DNA of 64,000 nt, from NCBI RefSeq assembly GCF_963678975.1, contig NC_089277.1, positions 20,801,440 to 20,865,439 of the forward strand, read 5' to 3'. Numbering within the stretch: position 1 is the stretch's first letter; each line of letters starts with the position of its first letter. Shown one piece after another: positions 36,337 through 46,814 of this stretch. The DNA is from Dysidea avara (taxonomy: Eukaryota; Porifera; Demospongiae; Dictyoceratida; Dysideidae). A model generated the notes under the pieces. It saw only the letters and a list, made by a program, of their open reading frames with translations, had not been told where the DNA came from and ran no database searches. The translations under genes and the position numbers were made by a program.

Positions 36337-36512
36337 TCACCAGTGTATATAACCTTGTCCCTACACTCATTGTCAGTATAGTCAGACTCCACAAACTTGT
36401 CCTTGTAAATTCTACCACACAAACACAAGAAGTCAGGTACATGATTCTCCTGATGTTTTACTGTTCCTCCATCACAAATAGGGCATGATCCTTGTCTCCC
36501 GGCTTGTTACGT
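36337..36512 (-). pseudogene. ASK-like copy B, exon 6 (TPR region)
   Basis: RNKPGDKDHALFVMEE, then after a frameshift near 36,460, VKHQENHVPDFLCLCGRIYK and DKFVESDYTDNECRD. Human has RRNLPGDRAKALDIM and YCLCGRIYKDMFLDSNFTDT. Ending the exon at a GTATGT donor makes the phase fit exon 7. Confidence 0.92.
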
Positions 36513-36939
36513 CTACAACAGTGAGAGTGTGATACACACAGATGTGGGTGTGATACACAGAGATGTGGGAAATGGATTTTCATGGTGTACACAGAAGACA
36601 ATGACTATTTCAACCACAAGTATATTTGGCAATGACATAACCACATTAATGGAGATATGTACAGTTGGTATTGAGAGAGAGATGTGGTACATAGAGAGGT
36701 ACAATCACATCCGATGACTATAGATAAACCATCTTTACAAACATGCTATTATAAAGCATTGTGACTGTACTATAAGAGTCTAGTATTACATCATTTCAAT
36801 AGAGTACACAAGTATACCAATTAAATATTTTGGGAAATTAAAGGAAAAGAAGACAGAAACGTAAAATTTCCTTCCTCTCTGCTATAACTAAGTTAGCCCC
36901 TTAGGTTCTCATTTCTGTTGTGCTACAATATCCACATAC

Positions 36940-37037
36940 CTGTTGAGGGCGAAGGCATACCACATTGGTATGGGAGGTTTCTGCATCTGTTCATGATTTG
37001 GTAACTTATCCACAAAGTCTGTCATCGACTCATAGTC
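36940..37037 (-). pseudogene. ASK-like copy B, exon 5
   Basis: DYESMTDFVDKLPNHEQMQK and PPIPMWYAFALNR, matching human DYDSIVKLVETLEKLPTF and FHYAFALNRRN. It is intact, with a TACAG acceptor and a GTATGT donor, and joins exon 6 as NRRN. Confidence 0.93.
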
Positions 37038-37300
37038 CTGTACATAATACACAAGTACACATGATGATGATGATTAAACAGTCTCTACATGGTATAGTGG
37101 ATCCACAGGCTATTGGCTAACTAAATTGTTGTGATGTCTTAGATTATGATATTACACATTTTCCTCATGTGGCAGAGGGATAGGACCAGCTGATGTGTGC
37201 TGTTAGGCATAGCATACTTACTCAATGATAACTACACAAACACACCAACCCACCCACCCACCCAGCCACACGCATGCACGTACGCACACACACACTATAC

Positions 37301-37399
37301 CTGGATGTCCCTATAAGACAACAACAGATTTAAGAGGATCTCAGCAGTGAAGAGACAATTAGGATCTTCATCAATCATATCCCTCAACTACTTCAGCTC
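37301..37399 (-). pseudogene. ASK-like copy B, exon 4
   Basis: ELK-stop-LRDMIDEDPNCLFTAEIL then NLLLSYRDIQ. Human has ADIVINLLLSYRDIQDYDS. The TAG at 37,388-37,390 is one change from CAG. It is 99 nt, phase 0 at both ends. Confidence 0.93.
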
Positions 37400-37584
37400 C
37401 TGTAGTGACAATATGGAGTGTACCGTGTGTTCTGTTAGAGATCTTATGAAGTGTATTAGAGGGAACAAAGCGGTTAGGCATGTTGGTGAGCTAGGGGTGT
37501 GTATTGTGTTGTACTGTGTTACCAATGTAGTGTGTGTGTGTGCATGTGTGTGTGCATTCGTGCGTAGTGTGTGTGCGTGTGTGC

Positions 37585-37668
<84 letters not shown>
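37585..37668 (+). repeat. (TG)n microsatellite, about 84 bp
   Basis: An uninterrupted TG run in the intron between exons 3 and 4. The long Cys/Val and Thr/His frames across it are artefacts of the repeat. Confidence 0.98.
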
Positions 37669-37670
<2 letters not shown>

Positions 37671-37726
37671 CACCAAAGCGCATTGACAGGTTCCATGATA
37701 TAAATGATAAACAATACTGTGCTTAC

Positions 37727-37802
37727 CAATTTTAACTCTTCATCTCTCAGTTTTTCTTGTCACTTACGTAATTATTTTAAGAAGAATTCCTTGTACTGTT
37801 TC
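37727..37802 (-). pseudogene. ASK-like copy B, exon 3
   Basis: KQYKEFFLK-stop-LRK-stop-QEKLRDEELKL, corresponding to human FRESILNDIRKARNLYTGKE. TAA lies at 37,772-37,774 and TGA at 37,760-37,762. The phase fits exons 2 and 4. Similarity is weaker than in the other exons. Confidence 0.8.
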
Positions 37803-37897
37803 CTAGCAACATAACAACAACCTAAACATTATAATACACACATATGGACAGACATGGGTGGACTTAATTGTTCCAGTGTAATACATTCAAGTCAACT

Positions 37898-38295
37898 AGG
37901 GCTGAGTGATACTGCCATTTTAGTATCACGATCGATACTAAACCCACTATTCCCGATACTGAATAGTTCACAATACTTACAAATCAATCAATCATAGCTG
38001 ATGCTACATAGTGTATTCCTCAGTATTCCTGCAGGATGCTTTAAAAGTAGCATCAAACTAGCCACTATCATCCTTGTTTACAGTAACAGTTTTTGTAACA
38101 TGTGCTTTGAGGTTATGTTATGGTGTTCACACCTCTCTGCAGGGGTAACCAGGTTATGACTTACAAGGATTCTCTTGAGCCTAGTACAGCATAACAAATG
38201 GCTTTTTAATGACAATAATGTACAGGCCTGGCATCATGATAGTTAATAACAAAATATCGCGATATATCGCTAAAACGGTAGTATCACTCAGCCCT
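37898..38295. mobile_element. TIR element with AGGGCTGAGTGATACT ends
   Basis: Left AGGGCTGAGTGATACTGCCA and right its complement with few mismatches. AT-rich interior with ATCGCGATATATCG-like words. It resembles widespread hAT-type MITEs. Confidence 0.85.
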
Positions 38296-38546
38296 AAAGT
38301 CAACAGCACCAGACTCTCAAAATAATGTACAATTAAATACTCAATGACTCTCCCAAGCAGATATGAAGTTAATTCAAAAAATTAATCTGTTCTATCCCCA
38401 TACCTCCTGTACTGGTATGCAGTAAAACTTAACATAGAACGCTAATAGCATCAGTAACTTAATCACAGAATCTGGAAGCTTAATATAACATTGACAGGAC
38501 TATTGTTACTTGTAAAGATCAGTTTCCCAAAGTTCAGTATACTTAC

Positions 38547-38710
38547 CTAGCAGCAATTTGAATATCTTGTAGAACTTTTCTGAAATGCTTGCTGAGGACC
38601 ACCCCACACTGTGGACTATCTGGTTGGCTGTTGCCACTGTTATCAGCGAATCTAGCCACTCCTTCCTCATCCACACAATAAGGAATGTAAGTGTATGATG
38701 TACCAGACAA
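38547..38710 (-). pseudogene. ASK-like copy B, exon 2
   Basis: LSGTSYTYIPYCVDEEGVAR then LSKHFRKVLQDIQIAAR, matching human NYTFVPYMITPHNK. It is intact with a TATAG acceptor and a GTAAGT donor. Confidence 0.85.
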
Positions 38711-38719
38711 CTATATTAG

Positions 38720-40040
38720 GAAGCAGTACAGGCTATTTTAAGAACTTATATGTATGTACACATTATGTACTGTATGTAAAATATTATGGAGTACCACATA
38801 CTTACATACATACATTACATGATATAATTTTGCCCTCTTGTAATGAAATTATAATACATGGTGACAACACAAAATTAAGGTTCTTATGTCAGAAAGAGGG
38901 AGTTCACTGCAAGGGAAATATCAACAAGATCTTTCTGAGGTTGACCTGTGGTAGAGTAGCTGCCATGGGAGACACGTACAGTAATAACCAGAGATAGTTA
39001 TGGAGAATGACAACCAACAACAAAATGAGATGCGCACATTATATTACTGGTTCTGTTTGTGGCAAAGAGTGAATTAATTAAGCTATAGTCTTTTGTAAGG
39101 AATTTCTGTAGATTTCCTCATACCTTCTACAGCAAAGAAAACAAGTGGTGTGACCGTGTGAAAGATGCCTTTCTATTTCATAAATACATTGTTGAGATTT
39201 CCATTTTTCCGAGTTTTCTCCATCAAGAGACTGGAACAACTGAGCAGTGATTTCACCAGGTTGACAACATACGTAAACATCAAGGGCCATGCGATAATGG
39301 TAAAACCTATGTGTATCTTGATAAATGACAACCATTTCATCTTGATAAACAATATTATCTCAATAATGATGTGACAATGTTTGTAAACATGATTTTGCAT
39401 ATTTGTTGACATCAAGTCAAGTAGCCATGTTAAGTCACAACTTTTATCATTTCCCCAACTAGTTTGACACATTTCCATCCAACCATGGTTGATTTACAAC
39501 AGATTATGAAGATTTACTATTATCTTGATAAGCAAATTTGTCATTTTATTTACGATAAGTGATTTAGGTGTCCCGATAATCTCTTTATCTAAATTATCTC
39601 CCAGCCCTTACCGATAACAAACATTTCAGATCTCACATCAGTTTTTTCAGAGCAGCCAAAAAAGTTCAATAGAAACTAGGGAAGTGTGCAATATACTGAT
39701 ATGTCAATATAAAACTTACTATCATGATACCAATATTAAAATGTTCATACCGTGATTGCTATATACACGACAGATTACTGCATGATTTTATTGGCTGGCA
39801 CACAAAGTTTGTCAACAGTAGTGTGAGTACCTCTTCTACACTGGATGTCTCAAGGTACATACCCACCTATGCAGCCAGCTAAGTGTACATGTCTTTCACA
39901 TTTTAAATATAAATATGTGATAAGCTCAAACAAAGTGTGCATTCTAACTACTGTAACTTGTAATTCAATTTCATGAGAAATACATTTTTTCTGGTCCAAT
40001 ACTGTGATATATATCGTATTGTGATATCTTTTTTAAAGTG
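38720..40040. other. Intron 1; no gene, GATAA-rich repeats
   Basis: TATCTTGATAA words recur at 39,290-39,600, and CCCAGCCCTTACCGATAA at 39,601 looks like the end of another hAT-type MITE whose left end I could not place. Confidence 0.4.
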
Positions 40041-40043
40041 ATA

Positions 40044-40679
40044 TGTGACCCGCTAAGCGAAAACCCGACTTGTTTGCATTTTCCTTGAATTTCATTTTAT
40101 GACATTTCTGTTGTCTAGAGGGAAAAGCTAATGGACTGTTAAAGTTTCAGCCATTTCTGGTGAGTGGTTTTGGAGTTATGGCAATAGACAACAAGAAGAG
40201 CAAAACAATCGATTTGTACAGTGCTTATACGGAAAAAAATTACTGGCATTTGTTTAATCAATCAAAACTCTCGAATGCAATGGGATATGGAGTTGGGACT
40301 TGTGCCATTCTATTCACCATGAACTGGGGCATTCATCAAGGTATAGTTTTAGACTTAAATACACCCATGCTATCAAAGAAGAAAGCTGTACAAGCTTACA
40401 ATGGCACCAATAAAGTTATGTTTTACCGCAATGTAAACAAACACACATAACTCACGCTTGCTCCACGGTACAGAAAGATATTTCTACTCTCCATAAAGAG
40501 GCAGATCCACTGCTATATTAGATTATTCAATTTGAGTCTCCTTCACTGTTTACTGAAGCAATTAAAACGTTGTATAAAATCATTTATGATGCACGCATAT
40601 TTACTCAATGTATTTCAATGGAATTTATCTCTAAAACAGAATTATACACACAAGGCAGGTTTCGGCTCAGCAGGTCACA
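40044..40679. mobile_element. TIR element, TGTGAC family (AAGCGAAAACCCGACTTG subfamily)
   Basis: Left TGTGACCCGCTAAGCGAAAA and right the complement of TGTGACCTGCTGAGCCGAAA, both in ATAT. The interior differs from the other copies. Confidence 0.85.
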
Positions 40680-40931
40680 TATGTGATAGCTAGTGATTCA
40701 CACCCCTGGCTGTAAAGTACACAGAACACTAAGTACTGTGTGTACACACACATTACTGTACTATACAATTAGTCACACACCCCTGTAGTTTCGTAGTATA
40801 AATCAGGGGCACATTGGCTGTCACCTGACTAAAGCAAACCAACACTGGGACACCTGTACATTACACAGGTGCTGAGAGTTAGTGCAGGCATGGGGCAGGG
40901 TTAAAAGGCTATGTCTTGACACACAGACACA

Positions 40932-40960
40932 GGCACACACACACACACACACACACACTG
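40932..40960 (+). repeat. (CA)n microsatellite
   Basis: About fourteen CA units just downstream (minus strand) of exon 1. Confidence 0.95.
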
Positions 40961-41021
40961 GGAATAGTACTAGCTGTAGGAAGATTTTCTCTACGGCCTA
41001 GACCAGACTTGGGAGTATCTT

Positions 41022-41339
41022 GACCAATATAAGTCACCATGTTTTGTTTCATGTCAAAGTTCTCTCTCAGTCCAAGATGATAGGACAAGACAGCTTGATA
41101 GGACACCTCTGTGATATCAGCCACAGCTACATCAGCACTGTAGAACTTTTCCAACACTGATGTCTCCCCAAAGTCTAACTTCTCAAATAGTATACGTTGA
41201 CAAGTTATACCCAGGTTCCTTGGCAGCAGATTATAGAGCATCCAGTCCCTTCAATCCTTCCATTGTGTCTGGATAGACCGCTACGATAATTGACTGATTT
41301 CCACCAGCATTATGTACGGCCGAAAGTCACTTGAGCCAT
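41022..41339 (-). pseudogene. ASK-like copy B, exon 1 (thioredoxin-binding region)
   Basis: Starts MAQVTFGR, shifts +1 near 41,315 to HNAGGNQSIIVAVYPDTMEG, meets a TAA at 41,231-41,233, continues SAAKEPGYNLSTYT, shifts +1 near 41,188 to FEKLDFGETSVLEKFYSADV and LSYHLGLRENFDM. Human has GKLDFGETTVLDRFYNADIA and FYHLGVRESFSM. The donor is uncertain. This fixes the family as ASK and not another MAP3K. Confidence 0.9.
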
Positions 41340-41570
41340 AGATACTACGCTTGAGCTGAACAAACAGTAGGCATCAACTAAATTGTACAATTTAATCACG
41401 TGGGTTAGTTGTGTTTCCGATCACGTGCATTGGAAGTGAGACAGCCTCTAGGCTCGCCTCTAGGGCAGCCACTTTAGCTACATGCATATGGCAGCACCAC
41501 GGAAACGTGTAACTGTAAGTGTGCACATTATTAACTGTAGTTTAGAAATTATCGTAGTTTTCCTAGACAT
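41340..41570. promoter_or_regulatory. Possible bidirectional promoter region
   Basis: This segment separates the minus-strand ASK-like start (41,339) from a plus-strand open frame. It is richer in CG than most of the window. An ATG at 41,486 opens MAAPRKRVT before a GTAAGT donor-like site, which could be a first exon, but its phase does not match the next frame. Confidence 0.3.
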
Positions 41571-42290
41571 ATGTTAGCTAGTGCGATCATGGCGAGTGTC
41601 AAGAGTTTGTGTGGCAACCCTCATACTCCCCCCCTCCCCACACAACATTTTCTCCGACATCTAGCCTCGCATTTAGCTGCCGCGAATAAGCGGTACCACA
41701 GGTGTGACGGCACGTGGAGGAATTTATTACAGTTGTTTGTTATTTCAGCACAGATATAGTCTCGCGGCGCCCGACCCTAAAAAGAGGGTCTGGTGAAACT
41801 CTGTACAAAAAGTTTGAGTTCTGGAATGTTTATTGGATGACGTTTTACGTGCTACGTTAGTGCACTGTTTACGTCACAACATCCATTCAACCAGATCCGC
41901 TTACAGCATCACCAAACTAATAGCGCTACTTTATTTATTCAACATTAAAACGAACCCAACAGAATTGTATAGCTGTTTTCTCAATGAGTTTAAGCTGCAG
42001 AGTCACCGGATGTAATTAACAGTAAGCCGCGAATCTTTTGAAATGTACGCATTACATAATCAATTTGAAATGGAGCGATCTGATTGGAGCTTCCAACATT
42101 CCGGCAGCGCCAAACTTTTTGTACACAGTTTCACCAGACCCTCTTTTTAGGGTCGGGCGCCGCGAGACTAGCACAGATACTAACTGAAATCTGTGATTTC
42201 AGTTATTATCTACTTTACCGGTTGGCACTGGAGGGTGTACACAGAAGGCAGAGCCTGCTAGAGGTGTTTACCCACAGCCTAGGAACCTAA
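41571..42290 (+). pseudogene. Small ORF of unknown function split by a MULE-type element
   Basis: The first part (41,571-41,756) reads MASVKSLCGNPHTPPLPTQH, HLASHLAAANKRYHRCDGTW and RNLLQLFVISAQI. After the element and one copy of the 9-bp duplication are discounted, the frame continues uninterrupted at 42,180 with LTEICDFSYYLLYRLALEGV and RRQSLLEVFTHSLGT to a TAA at 42,288-42,290. That makes a helical protein of about 100 residues from the first methionine. I do not recognise the family. Continuity across the insertion supports a real coding sequence broken by the transposon. Confidence 0.6.
41757..42170. mobile_element. MULE-type MITE with 9-bp target duplication
   Basis: Terminal inverted repeats of about 60 bp start TAGTCTCGCGGCGCCCGACC. 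GCACAGATA flanks both ends (41,748-41,756 and 42,171-42,179). Long TIRs with a 9-bp duplication are typical of Mutator-like elements. No transposase. Confidence 0.93.
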
Positions 42291-42374
42291 GCGAAAATCT
42301 TTTACTAGCTAACTGGCATGTTGGGAATGGTAGCTACGCGGAATGGTATTAAACTAGTTGTAAAGCGCATACTA

Positions 42375-42683
42375 CAAGGGGGTGGCACTCCGATATACCC
42401 TGTACTCCGATCTTCGTCCTCGGTCAAAGTGGCCAAAATCGAAAAATAAGCCTTGACCCTTGACTTACGCTAAAATACGCGCTTGACTTTTGACCGAATT
42501 CTTGCATATTTTCGTAAAATCACGGTTGTGTTCAGTGTAACTCTGAAAGTATCAATTGTGGTATACACTTTACAAACGAAGCTTGTCTTTTGACATACTG
42601 CAAGTTTCTTGCTTGACTTTGACTTTCGTTTTGACCGAGGACGAAGACCAAAGTACAGGATATATTGGAGTGCCACCCCCTTG
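42375..42683. mobile_element. TIR element with CAAGGGGGTGGCACTCC ends
   Basis: Inverted repeats begin CAAGGGGGTGGCACTCC and extend through the CTTCGTCCTCGGTCAAA block. TACTA flanks both ends (42,370-42,374 and 42,684-42,688), suggesting a 5-bp target duplication. Confidence 0.9.
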
Positions 42684-42689
42684 TACTAC

Positions 42690-43824
42690 TACCATGAGTT
42701 TATAATATACAATGTTAAGGGAGAGTGTCAAACTGCCAATACAGCCTGTACAAACACACAGAGTAAAATATTATTAGACTTTTGAAAGTTTTGATCCAAT
42801 TGACACATTTACTGGTGGAAACCGGCATGTGTTGAGATGGTGAAACCTTTGTACAAACCAAGGTGTTGATATTCTATCTTACTCAGTGTATTTTCTGGAA
42901 TGTACTCCTGTTGGACACTCTCTCTTACTACTTTATATTATGAACTCTTTGCTACTACTCATTCACATGATGAATAAAATGTTCAGTTTACTGCATAATG
43001 AATAAGAAGAGAATTTGCATGCGGGCAGGAAATGGGAAACAATGAATTTTCTTGGAGTGGCCTAAGGCCAGGCAAACTTTATTACTTGTTTCTCATCCAT
43101 TAAAATTCTAATTTCCATGCGGGCGGGAGCTAGGTCATACACTTTAGCACCTTTTTGCTGAAGCAGGAAGAAACTTTTTCTGTAGCTAAAAATGATGTCT
43201 AGTTTGCTAAATGAAATGTTGGCACATGTTATCAATTATAGCAGTAATGAATTTAGAAGATATTGATGTGGGTGGGTGATGAGAAACTTACTATAAATCA
43301 ACTATGCCTGGCCTCATAGCGATGCTACTGTTTTCTTTGCATGCGGACAATTTCTACTATTCCATTGTAGCACTGGTAGCTTCTCCTTATGTAATAGATT
43401 CTTGATTTTTGCCCTTTTCATATCAATAACATGGTCTTCCTTGCTGTTTTCAAACAAGGAAATGTAATTTCTGCATACTTTGGTTAACGGACATGAGGTG
43501 TGGTTCATCAGTTTCCTCAAAAGGTGATTCAATTGATGTGTAAGTATAATTTGTGTAGTGATTAAGGGAGAGCCAGAAAGGAACTTTGTATTGCAAAATG
43601 TACATGTTCAGAATGCATGAAAAAACAGGTTTTCAGCATGTTTTCTCTGTAAACTAGCCTGCTAAGCAATCAGTGTAGTTGGAGTATTATTAAGCATCCT
43701 TCATGGCACAGAATGATATGTTCCAAATTTAGTGAGTGTAACAATTTTACATGCATGCATCTTGCATTGGAAAAGGAATGATGAGGTATAACTCAGATAT
43801 TAGATTATTTAATGCATATATATA
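42690..43824. other. No gene seen
   Basis: CATGCGGGC words recur at 43,018 and 43,117 near TCATTTCCC or ATTTCCATG context. No coding similarity was found. Confidence 0.4.
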
Positions 43825-44510
43825 TGTAACTGGATTCTGGAAAAACTATCCAAATCACACATTAGAAGTTTTGAAATAAATGGTTTTAAAGAATGCAAGT
43901 CAGCATAACCTGCCAAGGATAGCAAGCATGTGTATGAAATTTACACAAAAGATGCATCAATCTGTTACCTTTCAGACCACTTTCAGTACTTGTAGGTGCT
44001 TGTAGAGTTTCCTGCCAAATACGATAGAAAATCTAAGCAGTTGGACTGGTGAAGTAGTATCACGAGTGCTCACAAAGGGGTGGAGGTTGGGGGTGGCAGG
44101 GTGGGCAAGAGATAGACTTCACAATTGGAGTCCAGACATGAGATTAACATGGCTGTGCTGGCTCCTTAGTGGTTGATATGTAGCAAAATCAACAGAAAAA
44201 AAACATCTGGCCAACATTATCAGGCTGTCTGCCAGTAAACCACTGATTCTTGCCAAGCCAGGTCCTCACAAGGCCAGAAACTGCCTTTTGAGCTCTCCAC
44301 ACCACCCAGAATAGATCTGTTGAAACCAGCCTCAAGTACACTGTAAGTTCGGAAATATGAATGTCATACAAAATGGCCATTCATTCTGTATTGGCCATTT
44401 TGTATGACTCCTGTGGCAATTTTGTATGATATTCATATTTCTGGATTTACAGTGTAGTTTGAGTAGTATTGACTCAGGGTCAAAACTACTCAGGAGTGCA
44501 ATAGTCAGGA
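43825..44510. mobile_element. TIR element related to 5,866-6,513, with a nested MITE
   Basis: Starts TGTAACTGGATTCTGGAAAA and matches the 5.9-kb copy through AGATGCATCAATCTGTTACC and the GGTGGAGG block. The right end is degraded. Confidence 0.8.
44339..44454. mobile_element. Tc1/mariner-type MITE nested in the element above
   Basis: CACTGTAA at the left, TTACAGTG at the right, TA on both sides, and long inverted arms including TCATACAAAATGGCCA. The related element at about 6,390 has the empty site GTGTAGTTTGAG, which proves a 116-bp insertion plus TA duplication. Confidence 0.95.
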
Positions 44511-45615
44511 AGCACAGTACTGTAATTTGCTTTTTTTTAATTGTAAAATAATTTCATATACAAAATTTGTATGAAAACTTTTACGCAAGAGCGAACTACT
44601 GTAATAGAGCAGTCATTCATGTAAATCATACGAAAATATTTTTAAGCAAAACTTTTTGCACAAAAATAAAGCGAATTATGGTAATAGAGATCGCCTATGT
44701 TTTTTTTGTCAAAATCCTAATAGAACACATAAGCTTCCCCAACTGCAAAAGAAGACTTAGAAGTTCATTTTGAAGAAGTACAGGTCCACTGGAAAACATG
44801 AAGTCAAAAGAAACCAATAAAAGCACTAACTGAAATATGCCATTTTGTTCATCTTCTTATTACTTTTTCCTGCAGGCTAGAGCAAAATGCAAGTACTTTT
44901 TAAGGGTAAAAATACATAAGTTTTATTCATTTCTTTCTTCACATCCACCATGACCTATTTTGCACATATTACAATGATCACACCTATTCTCAAGCAAATT
45001 GCTTCTTGTAGGTCATTGATCTTCTGACTTTGTCTTTGCAAGGGTAACCAATGTTTTATTATGTGTTAATAAGTATGCAATCTATTCATGTTAACAAGTT
45101 CATTTGGAAACCCTTACCTATATTTAACCACAGTATACAGTAATATTAAATTCATATCAGAGCAACAATGTTGTTGTACATGTGTATATACTACTGTATA
45201 CTTGACTTATTGTGATCACATAGCTGCACATGTACAAGTGTGCATGCATAAAATTAATAAACTAGAAGCCATACTATTGCTGACCACAGCATGCTATACA
45301 CTGTCTATAGTTGGATATGTCAAACTGTATAGTCCAAAGCACATTCAATAGTAAGGAAACAATACACTGGTGTTTGCTAATTCTGATTGTATTAGTTGAC
45401 TTCCTAACAGCTACTGTACATGATGATCAACTTGATATACGTGTTTAGTGTTGTGTAATATCAAGCACCACCAGCACCTCTTATTATCATGTTAGCTATC
45501 CAGGTTTTATTAAAGTAATTTTAAAAATTAAAACATGGGAATAGAGATCACTGAAAAATTAGTCAAACAAGCCAGCATGTTAAACACATAGATTAAACAC
45601 ACACAGATCTAGGCT
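44511..45615. other. No gene seen
   Basis: One motif copy TAATAGAGCAGTCA lies at 44,602-44,615. Short open frames here are not convincing. Confidence 0.4.
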
Positions 45616-45618
45616 TGA

Positions 45619-46011
45619 GTACATTATGCTTTTTAATTTACCTATTATTCTTTCTGGGAATTCTTTTTTATTCAGCTATTATTCCCAAAATTATTCCCAA
45701 ATATTCCTGGAGTAATTCCTGGAATTGTAAAAGTCAAATGGGTATTCTTCTGCAACTGAAAATATAACCACTTGCAAGCATAAAACTATACCCAAAGATC
45801 GAGATACTCCAATAGAGCAGTCACAACTAAACTTGTCGTCTCGATTTTTTTGCCCGATATTGTGCTATCAATATGTTCCTTTACGAAGTTTTCTGCGATA
45901 CTACATGAAAAATGTGTGTGAATTCTAATTAATTATTCCAGAAGATCACCATATTATTCCAGAATTATTCCTTACCACCGATTATTCCAAAAATTATTCC
46001 GGCATAATGTA
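45619..46011. mobile_element. Element with GTACATTATGC ends and ATTATTCC-rich interior
   Basis: The left end GTACATTATGC answers GCATAATGTAC at the right. The interior repeats ATTATTCC many times. A related piece with GCCGGCATAAT is at about 52,660. It contains one motif copy at 45,805-45,823. Confidence 0.6.
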
Positions 46012-46440
46012 CGCATGCCTACAGAGATCTTTATTTGGACTCAAATAAATATTTGTACAGAAGCATTCTCAGTACCTATCTGCCTCTGTAAGCAGGCTGT
46101 ACGACCAGGTGTTCTACAGACCTTCAGTGATTCTGATGTAAAGAACAATAAATAAATTATTCATTCATGCCTATACCACATAGTATAAAACAACAAAATT
46201 GGCTCTTTAGAATACTTGTAGCTATATATTAGAATTTAACAAGAAACTGTAAATTAAATGCATACACTGTCATAGGTGATGCAAGGTACAAAAACAGGAC
46301 AAAAATGGTGGTATGGTATGTGAGGAGGGATATAGTATAGTCTCATCCCTAACTTCCCATGTGCTTGAGTGCCTGATCAGGTGGTGCCCTTGGTTCACTT
46401 TCTTGGTCCTATAGTGAAATGTTGGTACAAGCATATAGTT

Positions 46441-46814
46441 ATTGTGCTCATTCATGCTTACATCCAAACAAATAAAGTTTTCAGCCGAGTATTTTATTTT
46501 ATACCACTCTGACACTTCAGATCAAAGGAAACCACAGGGACAGGGTTATATTTCACATTATTGCCCTAACGACAGAGCGATAAATAAGGGCGATATCATG
46601 ACTAGGCCTGAGTCAAATATGCTCAAAATTGTGCTCATTCATGCTTACATCCAAACAAATAAAGTTTCCAGCCGAGTATTTTATTTTATATCACTCTGAC
46701 ACTTCAGATCAGAGGAAACCACAGGGACAGGGTTATATTTCACATTATTGCCCTGATGACAGAACGATAAATAAGGGCGATATCATGACTAGGCCTGAGT
46801 CAAATATGCTCAAA
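46441..46814 (+). repeat. 187-bp tandem duplication
   Basis: Two units, 46,441-46,627 and 46,628-46,814, start ATTGTGCTCATTCATGCTTA and differ at only a handful of sites. The two open frames across it are duplicates of each other and need not be coding. Confidence 0.95.

Larger units (their letters stand above)
9310..41339 (-). pseudogene. MAP3K5-like: ASK1/ASK3-like MAP kinase kinase kinase, copy B (decayed)
   Basis: Animal ASK kinases are stress-activated MAP3Ks that phosphorylate MKK4/7 and MKK3/6. They have a thioredoxin-binding N-terminus, a TPR/PH central region and a serine/threonine kinase domain. Seventeen exons in that order lie on the minus strand, most with good splice signals and phases that fit once lesions are allowed for. 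At least nine in-frame stops and about eight frameshifts interrupt them. The kinase ends after the DIWSLG region; the rest of the lobe and the C-terminal coiled coil are not found, and exons of copy A begin 1.8 kb further on. As written it encodes no full-length kinase. Dense lesions in otherwise conserved exons suggest recent loss, or a very poor consensus sequence. Confidence 0.85.

Noticed and set aside
37347..37703. 118-codon plus-strand frame of Cys/Val, and a minus-strand Thr/His frame
   Set aside because: Both are translations of the (TG)n tract.
14054..41320. Programmed +1 frameshifting, since many shifts are +1
   Set aside because: Shifts at 36,460 (-1 or +2), 32,847 (-1) and 31,170 (-2) break the pattern, and no common slippery sequence is visible.
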